Positions 8,311 through 15,858 of a stretch of 20,603 nucleotides of DNA are shown one piece after another; the stretch's first letter is position 1; each line of letters begins with the position of its first letter. The notes beneath the pieces are model-generated. The model had not been told where the DNA came from. It saw nothing but the letters and a program-made list of their open reading frames with translations, and made no database searches. The DNA comes from an uncultured Saprospiraceae bacterium (lineage in GTDB: Bacteria > Bacteroidota > Bacteroidia > Chitinophagales > Saprospiraceae): contig CAJQNM010000816.1 in NCBI GenBank assembly GCA_905479665.1, forward strand, positions 1 through 20,603. Reading direction: 5' to 3'. The position numbers were made by a program, and so were the translations under genes.

Positions 8311-9411
8311 TCATTTCTGTGCGATGCGAATGAGATAGAGTGCTACCAGGCTGAAAAGTACGTTGGGGATCCAAGCACCAAAGAGTGGACTGATGCTATC
8401 TGCATTGCTAAACGTCATCGAAAACCGGGATAGCACAATGAAAAAGGCACCAAGCATGACCCCGATGGCCAGATGAAGCCCGATGCCACCTCGCACCTTG
8501 CGGCTGGCTACAGCCATGCCGATGATAGAGAGAATGATGATAGAAAACGGCTCCGCCGAACGTCGGTAGAGTTCGGTCTCAAACACTCGTGTACCACCCA
8601 ATCCACGCTGCTGCTGTTTGGTAATGTACGCTTTGAGTTCAGGAGAGGTCATGAGCTGTTGCTGATTCTTTACGCGCTTTATTTCTTCAGGCGTAAAACC
8701 GATAATGGTATCGAGACTTTTTGTCGTTGAGACGGTCACTTTTTCGTTCAGGCCGTCAAAACTACGGCTGGTGTAGTTGCGCAAATTCCAGTCATACTCG
8801 CCGTTCCACTTAGCTCGGCTCGATTCCGTAAAAGATACCAGCTCGGCGTTTGCATCATATTTTTCTAGCCTCAAGTCAAGTGCCATCGAGTCTCGCTCTC
8901 GATATTGGCGGATGTAAAGCTTGGTATCACTATCGATCAATGCATGGATATTGCGGAGATTGGAGGTGGCATTGTTCGACTTACGCATTCGTTCATTTTC
9001 GAAGGGGACTTTCACCTTGCCTCCCATCGGTATGAGATAGTGATTGCCCAGCATATGTATGAGGAAGATAATCACTGATGTGAGCAGGAATGGGACCATG
9101 ATCCTCTTGAAGCCTATCCCGGCATTCAGAAGTGTGATAATTTCGGAGTTTTTCGCTAACCGAGAAGTGACAAAGATGACCGAGATGAGTGCAAAGATTG
9201 GCCACAACATGCCATTGATAAAGATCACAAAGTGAATAAAGTAGTTAAGCACCGCATCCTTAAAGCTGATGTTGTTTTCGATGATCGGGTCCAACTTTGT
9301 CGTGAAGTCGATCACAACTGAAATCATGGAGAAAATCAATGCCGTAAACAGAAAGGCCTTGAGATTTAGGCTCATGATGTAGCGATCGATTTTTTTTAAG
9401 GGTGACTTCAC
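8311..9411 (-). CDS. LptF/LptG-family LPS export permease (YjgP/YjgQ)
   Basis: Inner-membrane component of the Lpt machine, which pulls lipopolysaccharide from the inner membrane to the outer membrane. With the GTG at 9411-9409 as start, the protein has 366 residues, normal for the family. It begins KSPLKKIDRYIM, has three N-terminal membrane segments (about 16-35, 54-80, 102-125), a central periplasmic beta-jellyroll-like region (about 126-275) and three C-terminal membrane segments, the layout of LptF and LptG. The frame is open further upstream to 9558, but those 49 extra residues lie within tgt and do not resemble an LptF/G N-terminus. The chosen GTG overlaps the tgt TGA as GTGA. LptF and LptG cannot be told apart safely here, and no second paralogue is in the window. 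Confidence 0.88.
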   Translation of the reverse strand: MKSPLKKIDRYIMSLNLKAFLFTALIFSMISVVIDFTTKLDPIIENNISFKDAVLNYFIHFVIFINGMLWPIFALISVIFVTSRLAKNSEIITLLNAGIGFKRIMVPFLLTSVIIFLIHMLGNHYLIPMGGKVKVPFENERMRKSNNATSNLRNIHALIDSDTKLYIRQYRERDSMALDLRLEKYDANAELVSFTESSRAKWNGEYDWNLRNYTSRSFDGLNEKVTVSTTKSLDTIIGFTPEEIKRVKNQQQLMTSPELKAYITKQQQRGLGGTRVFETELYRRSAEPFSIIILSIIGMAVASRKVRGGIGLHLAIGVMLGAFFIVLSRFSMTFSNADSISPLFGAWIPNVLFSLVALYLIRIAQK

Positions 9412-10538
9412 AGGCGAGTTGTGGTTAGTGCAATCATCTTTTGTTTCCAGGTAGTGAACGAACCATTTGCAATTTCGATTCTTGCCTGTTTCATAAGAAA
9501 CTGATAAAAATGAAGATTTTGTAGTGAGGAAAGCTGTGCACCCAGCATTTCCTTGCACATGAGGAGGTGCCGCAGATACGCTTTTGTATAGCGCTGAGAA
9601 AAGACACTGCCTGCTGGGTCAATGGGCTCATGGCAGGTCGCCCACTTGCGATTTCGAATGTTGACTTGCCCTTCACTTGTATAGATCAATCCATGCCTGG
9701 CGTTTCGCGTTGGCAAAACACAATCAAACATGTCGATCCCTAGCGCGATGCACTCGAGGATATTGGCCGGTGTGCCCACCCCCATTAGGTAACGTGGCTT
9801 GTCTGGAGGCAAAATCTCGGTACAGATGCCAGTCATCTCATACATCAAGTCGGCCGATTCACCTACCGAAAGACCTCCGATGGCATTGAGCTGAGCTCCT
9901 AGAGCGGCGATGAATTTTGCAGACTCTACCCGAAGCTTAGGGTACACACTGCCTTGGACGATGGGCGCAAAAATTTGGGCATGTCCGTACTTTGCGTCCG
10001 TGGTCTCAAATTTGTGAAGACAACGTTCCACCCACCGATGCGTAAGGTGCATAGACCTTTCGGCATAAGGCAACTCGCAAGGATAAGGTGTGCACTCATC
10101 AAAGGCCATCATGATGTCGGCACCGATGATGCGTTGTGTCTCCACTACATTTTCCGGAGTAAAGAGATGCTTAGACCCATCTATGTGAGATGAAAATGTC
10201 ACCCCTTCTTCATTGATTTTTCGGCTTTTGGCCAACGAGTAGACCTGATATCCGCCACTGTCAGTGAGCATGGGGCGGTCCCAAGCGATAAAGCGATGCA
10301 ACCCACCTGCCTCCTCAAGGATTTCCATCCCGGGTCGCAGGTAGAGGTGATAGGTGTTTCCTAATATGATTGGTGCATCGACGACCTGCTCAAGCAATGA
10401 TTGTTCGACGCCTTTTACCGTACCAAGTGTGCCAACGGGCATGAAGACAGGAGTATCGATGAGGCCATGCGCTGTTTGCAGTTGTCCGACTCGAGCTCGA
10501 CTATCGCTGGCGCTATGAATTATTTTAAAGTCTGCCAA
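9408..10538 (-). CDS. tgt: Queuine/preQ1 tRNA-guanine transglycosylase
   Basis: Exchanges guanine 34 of GUN-anticodon tRNAs for preQ1 during queuosine synthesis, in the cytoplasm. TIM-barrel markers are present: FMPVGTLGTVKG (32-43), LGNTYHL, LTDSGGYQVYSL (91-102) with the acid/base Asp93, the bacterial-type GGLSVGE (221-227) and FDCVLPTRNARHG (271-283) with nucleophile Asp272. The length of 376 residues is normal. The usual zinc site (CxCxxC plus a His) is absent: its place reads DPAGSVFSQRYT (307-318), and the His of the S-x-HN motif is Gln340 in SLQNLHFY. The start is TTG at 10538, 8 nt after the rodA stop; no in-frame ATG lies just upstream and the N-terminus fits the family. The stop overlaps the permease start by 4 nt. 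Confidence 0.95.
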   Translation of the reverse strand: MADFKIIHSASDSRARVGQLQTAHGLIDTPVFMPVGTLGTVKGVEQSLLEQVVDAPIILGNTYHLYLRPGMEILEEAGGLHRFIAWDRPMLTDSGGYQVYSLAKSRKINEEGVTFSSHIDGSKHLFTPENVVETQRIIGADIMMAFDECTPYPCELPYAERSMHLTHRWVERCLHKFETTDAKYGHAQIFAPIVQGSVYPKLRVESAKFIAALGAQLNAIGGLSVGESADLMYEMTGICTEILPPDKPRYLMGVGTPANILECIALGIDMFDCVLPTRNARHGLIYTSEGQVNIRNRKWATCHEPIDPAGSVFSQRYTKAYLRHLLMCKEMLGAQLSSLQNLHFYQFLMKQARIEIANGSFTTWKQKMIALTTTRL

Positions 10539-10546
10539 AGTGCTAT

Positions 10547-11956
10547 TTAATTTACTGATCGCTGACTGTCAAAACGCAACAGAACTCCCAGCATCAGGGT
10601 AAAAGCCAATAAACTCGAGCCACCGTAACTGAGTAGGGGAAGTGGGATCCCGATGATCGGCAATAACCCCAAGGTCATGCCTACGTTGATAACAAAGTGA
10701 ATAAGCAGTAGACCTGCTACGCCATACGCATAGTTCCGAAAAAACCTCAAGCGTTGCCGTTCAGCAATTTGGAGGATACGAATGATCAAGAAAAGGAAGA
10801 GGCCTAGTATTGTGATAGATCCGATAAATCCCTGCTCTTCTCCCACAGTACAGAAAATAAAATCGGTCGATTGTTCGGGGACATAGTTTAGTTTCGTGAG
10901 CGATCCTTTGAGATATCCTTTGCCGGTTAGACCTCCACTGCCGATCGCCATCTTTGAGAGTACGACATTGTAGAGTGGGCCGTGAGGATCGCATTTGTCA
11001 GGATGCAACCACACGTTGATGCGTTCCTGTTGGTGCGGCTCCAGGATACGATGGAAAGCAAATTCAGTCCCTAGGGAAAGCAGTGCGCTGGGAATCAAAA
11101 TCAAAAGAATCGATAGAGCGGTATTGAACTTCCCTTTCTTATACCAATGAAAAAACATGATCGCCACCAGTGCTAGCGCGTTGACGATCAGTAGAATGAG
11201 ACGAAGACCTTCTCCTGACAAGGCCACCGATGCGATGGCCAGCAGTGCGATACTTATGTTCCAATACATGCGATACTCCAAGCTCTGCACAAGAAATATC
11301 ATGCTCAAAAGCATGAGGATAATCACGACTGTCCAGGTATTGAAGAGGAGAGAAAGAACAAAAACGGCTACAACCACAAAACCAATGATCAGTGGTATCG
11401 GAGAAAGACCCTCGCGATATAATAGAATGAGAAATGAGAAAAATACAATGGCAGATCCGGCATCGGGCTGCAACAGAATGAGAAGTACGGGCGCAGCAAA
11501 AAAACCCAGGCTGATCAAGACACTGCGCGTCTGAGTAAGCTTCGTGTTGGGATTGGCCAGAAAGACAGACAGAATGAGGCACGTCGAAAACTTGGCAAAC
11601 TCCGCTGGTTGCAGGCTGAGATTGCCCACAAAAAACCACGAGCGCGCACCTTTTACTTCTGTCCCAAAGATGAGCACTGCCACAAGGGCCAGGAGCGTGA
11701 CACCATAGATGGGATAGGCAAAATTTCGCCAGAATTTCCAATCAATATTTAAGATGAGCAACAGCACTGCAAAGGCAATTCCGATAAAAAGCAGTTGTTT
11801 CCCGATCGGGTTTGACAAATCAAAGATCGACGTCTCCGGGCCTTTGTATTCAGCAGCAAAGATCATCAACCAGCCGATAAAAACCAGACTGAGATAGAGA
11901 GAAAAAATAATCCAATCTATCGTTGTGCGACTCCCTGAAGCTGACTGCACAGGCAT
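10547..11956 (-). CDS. rodA: RodA, SEDS-family peptidoglycan glycosyltransferase
   Basis: Polytopic inner-membrane enzyme that polymerises glycan strands of the lateral cell wall together with a class B PBP. Family signs: GARSWFFVGNLSLQPAEFAK split at 103-112 and 113-122, LLQPDAGSA (161-169), the periplasmic loop QERINVWLHPDKCDPHGPLY (310-329) and AIGSGGLTGKGYLKGS (337-352), VPEQSTDFIFCTVGEE (359-374), and PLLSYGGSSLL near the C-terminus. At 469 residues it is about 90 longer than E. coli RodA; the surplus lies in a hydrophobic stretch around 195-295, which adds membrane segments. No PBP2, MreB or MreCD gene is in the window. The ATG follows the SPOR-like gene stop by 2 nt, so it is co-transcribed with secA and that gene. 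Confidence 0.95.
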   Translation of the reverse strand: MPVQSASGSRTTIDWIIFSLYLSLVFIGWLMIFAAEYKGPETSIFDLSNPIGKQLLFIGIAFAVLLLILNIDWKFWRNFAYPIYGVTLLALVAVLIFGTEVKGARSWFFVGNLSLQPAEFAKFSTCLILSVFLANPNTKLTQTRSVLISLGFFAAPVLLILLQPDAGSAIVFFSFLILLYREGLSPIPLIIGFVVVAVFVLSLLFNTWTVVIILMLLSMIFLVQSLEYRMYWNISIALLAIASVALSGEGLRLILLIVNALALVAIMFFHWYKKGKFNTALSILLILIPSALLSLGTEFAFHRILEPHQQERINVWLHPDKCDPHGPLYNVVLSKMAIGSGGLTGKGYLKGSLTKLNYVPEQSTDFIFCTVGEEQGFIGSITILGLFLFLIIRILQIAERQRLRFFRNYAYGVAGLLLIHFVINVGMTLGLLPIIGIPLPLLSYGGSSLLAFTLMLGVLLRFDSQRSVN

Positions 11957-11958
11957 GC

Positions 11959-12375
11959 TCAGGGATTTGAGCTGGACAGAAGTTTATCTCGAGCTACATC
12001 ATCTAGGATAAGGATGGCTGGAAATGAGTATCGGTCCTTGATTTCATGAAGTAAATGCAAGGCATCAATCTTACGGGCAAACGCCACATCCTTCATTTTT
12101 AAGATGTAGTAAGGATTGTCGTGCACCCACTCCAGATTGTAGTAAGGAAAGAGGTTTTCGAAGCGAGCCTTTTGGCCTTCGATTTCACGGCGATCGCTCG
12201 AGGCTGCAATCTGAATTTTCCAGGCCTTGACGGTTTCCAGCGATTTGTATTTGGCTTGAAACGCATCGATCATGCGTGTTACTTCTGCAGGCTCCTGCAA
12301 TGAGTTTTGAGCGAGCATTGCGGTCATGCACCCAGCACTCAAGAGTATCAACGATATGCAAAAGACCCTTCTCAC
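11959..12375 (-). CDS. Secreted SPOR-like protein between secA and rodA
   Basis: A 138-residue exported protein. MRR plus a hydrophobic core (4-20) forms a signal peptide. Cleavage could occur after MLAQ (about 22-23), or SAGC could act as a weak lipobox at Cys16 (Ser at -3 is unusual). Residues about 47-130 have SPOR-domain character: VKAWKIQIAASSDRREIE, then a helix, LEWVHDNPYYILKMKDV and a C-terminal helix/strand (YSFPAILILDDV). SPOR domains bind glycan strands stripped of stem peptides, often at division sites. The start is GTG, overlapping the secA TAG by one base; the downstream ATGs would destroy the signal peptide. The position directly before rodA suggests an envelope-growth role, which is inference. 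Confidence 0.78.
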   Translation of the reverse strand: MRRVFCISLILLSAGCMTAMLAQNSLQEPAEVTRMIDAFQAKYKSLETVKAWKIQIAASSDRREIEGQKARFENLFPYYNLEWVHDNPYYILKMKDVAFARKIDALHLLHEIKDRYSFPAILILDDVARDKLLSSSNP

Positions 12376-15300
12376 TATTTTCCGTGACAGTGTTTGAATT
12401 TTTTGCCGCTACCGCATGGACAAACCTCATTGCGTCCTACTTTCCGTTGCGACCGTTTGAAGGTTTCAGGTTTGGCCCTGCGGCTTACCCCCTCCGCGGC
12501 GGCACGGGCCGCTTGTCCTTCAGCACCCCGATTGGCACTCGTGCGACTCAGGTCCGTTTTTTGTGTTTTTGCTTCGGCCACCTGATTGGGATTTTCGATG
12601 AGCAGTTTTCCTTTCGACAAAAACGAAGTCACATCTTCGTTGATCTTCATGATCAATGCTTCAAAGAGGTTATAGGCTTCCATCTTGTAGATCACAAGTG
12701 GATCTTTCTGCTCGAAAGAAGCTCCCTGGACCGAATCTTTTAGCTCATCCATCGAGCGTAAATGCTCCTTCCAATTGTCATCGATGAGTGCCAGTGATAC
12801 TGCCTTTTCGATATCTTTTACAATAGATTTCCCCTCACTCTTGACGGCGTCTTCGAGGTTTGCGGAAATAGGCAATTGGCGCTTGGAGCCATCAGTGATC
12901 GGGATAGCAATGTACTTGTATCGATTGCCTTCGCGCTCATAGACATTCTTCACCAGCGGAAAAAGTGTGGTGGCGATGCGGTCCGATTTTTCCCGATAGA
13001 ATTTTGCAAAGCTCTTTTGAAATTCGTCGAATACCTCATCGGTAGATGCCTCCTGGTAGAAAGCGGGATCCATGTTAGGATCTATGCCGACCGTCTGCAG
13101 CGAGGAGCGCCTGAACTGTTCAAAATCATATTGATGGTGATGCGACTGAACCAGACCTTCTATCAGCCCACTAAACATAGAGTTTAGATCAACGGAAAGT
13201 CGATCACCAGTGAGGGCATTGTTGCGTTTCTTATAGATGGCCTCGCGCTGGATGTTCATGACATCATCATATTCCAACAGGCGCTTTCGTATGCCGAAGT
13301 TGTTTTCCTCGACCTTCTTTTGAGCACGTTCGATCGACTTGGTCACCATGCTATGCTGGATCACTTCTCCATCTTCGTGCCCCATCCGATCCATAAGCTT
13401 CGCGATCCGCTCAGAGCGGAACAGACGCATCAGATTGTCTTCGAGTGAGACAAAAAACTGGCTTGAACCTGGATCTCCCTGCCGACCGGCTCGGCCTCTT
13501 AGTTGGCGATCCACCCTTCGTGAGTCATGGCGCTCGGTACCTACAATGGCTAGTCCTCCGGCAGCTTTGACTTCGTCGCCAATCTTGATGTCAGTACCCC
13601 GGCCGGCCATGTTGGTCGCGATTGTGACTTTGCCCGGGCGGCCTGCTTCTGCCACGATTTCAGCTTCACGCTGATGTTGCTTAGCGTTCAGAACGTTGTG
13701 CGAAATATTTTGCAACTGCAACATCCGGCTCAATTTCTCTGAGATATCCACGGAGGTGGTACCCACCAGTACCGGACGGCCAGCCTTGCTCAATGCAGTG
13801 ATTCCATCGATGACCGCATTGTATTTTTCACGCGAAGTTTTGAACACTAGGTCTTCTTGATCGTCACGCACAATGGGTCTATTGGTCGGGATGACGACGA
13901 CATCTAGTTTGTATATTTCCCAAAACTCATTGGCTTCCGTCTCCGCCGTACCGGTCATACCGGCCAGTTTGTGGTACATCCGGAAGTAGTTTTGCAAAGT
14001 GACGGTGGCATAGGTTTGTGTAAGCTCACCAATCTTTACGTTTTCCTTGGCCTCCAGTGCCTGATGCAGGCCGTCAGAGTAGCGTCGACCTTCCATCATT
14101 CGCCCTGTCTGCTCGTCTACAATCTTCACCTGACCTTCGAGCACAACATACTCTTCATCTTTCTCGAAAAGGGTATATGCTTTGAGCAGCTGGCTGATGG
14201 CATGCAAGCGCTTTGACTTGACACTGTAATCCTGTATTAACTCTTGCTTTGCTGCCTCGATCTGTTTTTCGTCCAGCTCTTCATCTTCCTCAATGTCAAG
14301 AATGCTCGTGGCGATGTCAGGCATCACAAAAAACGTAGGATCTGAGCTATTTTTGGACAGAAACTCAGTGCCACGCTCGGTAAGATCCACCTGGCGATTT
14401 TTCTCATCGATGGTAAATAGCAGCGGCTCGTCGACGATGTGCATATTTTTTGATTGCTCCTGCATGTAGAAGTTTTCTGCCTTCTGCATTGAGATCCGCA
14501 CACCATCTTCGCTTAAGAATTTAATCAAGGGTCGGTATTTGGGCAAGGCGCGGTAGGCTCTCAAAAGATGCATTCCTCCACTGCCTTCATCGGTGCCCGT
14601 ATCTCCCTCGGCAATCGCCTTTTTTGCGGCAGCCAAATATTCAGTGGCTTTCTTACGCTGTGCCTGAATGATCTTTTCGACATCAGGTCTAAGCGTAATG
14701 TACTCTTGATCTTCCGATCCTTGTGGGATCGGTCCGGAGATGATAAGTGGAGTCCGTGCATCATCGATCAGCACGGAGTCAACCTCATCTATCATGGCAA
14801 AGTGGTGTTTGCGCTGTACCAACTCGGAGGTCGAGCGCACCATATTGTCACGCAAATAGTCAAATCCAAACTCACTATTTGTTCCGTACGTGATGTCGCT
14901 GCGATAAGCACGTTTGCGCTCGTCAGAGTGCGGTCGATATTTATCAATGCAGTCGACCGTGAGGAAAAGAAATTCAAAAATGGGGGCTACCCATTCGGAG
15001 TCACGACGTGCGAGGTAATCATTTACGGTGATGATATGCACACCCTCGCCGGCAAGGCCATTTAGGTATGCAGGCAAGGTTGCTACCAAAGTCTTACCTT
15101 CTCCAGTAGCCATCTCAGCAATGGTACCATCGTTAAGGACCATACCCCCGATCAGTTGTACATCATAGTGCAACATATTCCAGGTAACTTCTCCTCCGGC
15201 AGCTGTCCAAGTGTTGGACCAATGGGCCTGATCACCATGAATCGTGATGTAGGACATGCGGGCAGAAAGATCACGATCATGGTCAGTGGCGGTGACCTCG

Positions 15301-15677
15301 AGATGCTCATTTTCCATAAATCGACGAGCAGTCTCTTTCACTACGGCAAACGCTTCGGGAAGAATTTCCGTGAGTACATCTTCCAAATGGCCGTCCTTTT
15401 CTTTTGTGAGCTCGTCTATTTGCTTAAACAGATCTTCTTTGACAGAAAAATCACTCTCTGCTCTGGACTCATCTTGAAGTGTCTTGATGTCTTGGTTGAT
15501 GCCTTGCAGGTGCTCGGCGATGCGGGCTCGAAATTCGAGCGTTTTGCCTCTGAGCTCATCATTGCTCAGGCTGTGCAGGCCAGTGTAGATCTCCAATATC
15601 TCGTCGACAATCGGAGAATATTTCTTGACATCACGGTCGTATTTCGTACCAAATAATTTGGTCAGTACATTCAACAT
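12375..15677 (-). CDS. secA: SecA, preprotein translocase ATPase
   Basis: Motor ATPase that drives unfolded preproteins through SecYEG. Motifs: Walker A ATGEGKT (190-196), IDEVDSVLIDDARTPLI (296-312, the DEVD box), AGMTGTAETEANEF, NMAGRGTDI and QLRGRAGRQGDPGSS of the second nucleotide-binding fold, and a C-terminal SEC-C zinc/SecB-binding tail with Cys1086, Cys1088, Cys1097 and His1098. The length of 1,100 residues exceeds E. coli SecA (901) because of an inserted helical stretch near the N-terminus (about 57-105) and a larger preprotein-crosslinking region (about 318-490); extra-long SecA is known in Bacteroidota. First gene of the secA-SPOR-rodA-tgt-permease cluster, with a good promoter box 22 nt before the ATG. 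Confidence 0.98.
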   Translation of the reverse strand: MLNVLTKLFGTKYDRDVKKYSPIVDEILEIYTGLHSLSNDELRGKTLEFRARIAEHLQGINQDIKTLQDESRAESDFSVKEDLFKQIDELTKEKDGHLEDVLTEILPEAFAVVKETARRFMENEHLEVTATDHDRDLSARMSYITIHGDQAHWSNTWTAAGGEVTWNMLHYDVQLIGGMVLNDGTIAEMATGEGKTLVATLPAYLNGLAGEGVHIITVNDYLARRDSEWVAPIFEFLFLTVDCIDKYRPHSDERKRAYRSDITYGTNSEFGFDYLRDNMVRSTSELVQRKHHFAMIDEVDSVLIDDARTPLIISGPIPQGSEDQEYITLRPDVEKIIQAQRKKATEYLAAAKKAIAEGDTGTDEGSGGMHLLRAYRALPKYRPLIKFLSEDGVRISMQKAENFYMQEQSKNMHIVDEPLLFTIDEKNRQVDLTERGTEFLSKNSSDPTFFVMPDIATSILDIEEDEELDEKQIEAAKQELIQDYSVKSKRLHAISQLLKAYTLFEKDEEYVVLEGQVKIVDEQTGRMMEGRRYSDGLHQALEAKENVKIGELTQTYATVTLQNYFRMYHKLAGMTGTAETEANEFWEIYKLDVVVIPTNRPIVRDDQEDLVFKTSREKYNAVIDGITALSKAGRPVLVGTTSVDISEKLSRMLQLQNISHNVLNAKQHQREAEIVAEAGRPGKVTIATNMAGRGTDIKIGDEVKAAGGLAIVGTERHDSRRVDRQLRGRAGRQGDPGSSQFFVSLEDNLMRLFRSERIAKLMDRMGHEDGEVIQHSMVTKSIERAQKKVEENNFGIRKRLLEYDDVMNIQREAIYKKRNNALTGDRLSVDLNSMFSGLIEGLVQSHHHQYDFEQFRRSSLQTVGIDPNMDPAFYQEASTDEVFDEFQKSFAKFYREKSDRIATTLFPLVKNVYEREGNRYKYIAIPITDGSKRQLPISANLEDAVKSEGKSIVKDIEKAVSLALIDDNWKEHLRSMDELKDSVQGASFEQKDPLVIYKMEAYNLFEALIMKINEDVTSFLSKGKLLIENPNQVAEAKTQKTDLSRTSANRGAEGQAARAAAEGVSRRAKPETFKRSQRKVGRNEVCPCGSGKKFKHCHGK

Positions 15678-15698
15678 AGGTTGACTCTATTCTTGTTG

Positions 15699-15706
15699 CA
15701 AAGATA
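15699..15706 (-). promoter_or_regulatory. Promoter -7 element of secA
   Basis: The - strand reads TATCTTTG, a full match to the Bacteroidota -7 consensus TAnnTTTG, followed by CAACAAG and 22 nt to the secA ATG. A -33 TTG is not clear; CTG at 15727-15725 is at the right distance (18 nt upstream of the box) but has one mismatch. Confidence 0.6.
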
Positions 15707-15786
15707 ACGCTAATATCACTGATGCAGCGTGTCTCAGATGATTGCTAATTGCATTAATTCTCTTTCTTGTGATCATATACTGTACC

Positions 15787-15807
15787 AGTCCAAAATATAT
15801 TGGGACT
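15787..15807. promoter_or_regulatory. Imperfect palindrome in the secA / CHU_C divergent spacer
   Basis: The sequence AGTCCAAAATATATTGGGACT forms arms AGTCC and GGACT around an AT-rich centre with CCAA/TTGG symmetry. It could be an operator or chance symmetry. The rest of the 181-nt spacer (15678-15858) shows only the secA promoter box; I found no convincing promoter toward the + strand gene. Confidence 0.25.
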
Positions 15808-15858
15808 ACAGGCCATAATGACAGGTTTTCGGCGTTTATTGGTGGTAGGTGATCTAAT

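Noticed and set aside
11139..11741. Open frame of 200 codons on the - strand within rodA
   Set aside because: Alternate frame of rodA; Cys/His/Ser-rich shadow composition and no plausible start context.
11959..12375. SPOR-like protein as a definite lipoprotein
   Set aside because: SAGC has Ser at -3 and an AxA-like site follows shortly; the lipobox is too weak to assert.
12276..12743. Open frame of 155 codons on the + strand
   Set aside because: Antisense to the secA 3' end and the SPOR-like gene; low-complexity content and no family features.
15156..15656. Open frame of 166 codons on the + strand
   Set aside because: Lies wholly antisense to the well-conserved secA N-terminal region.
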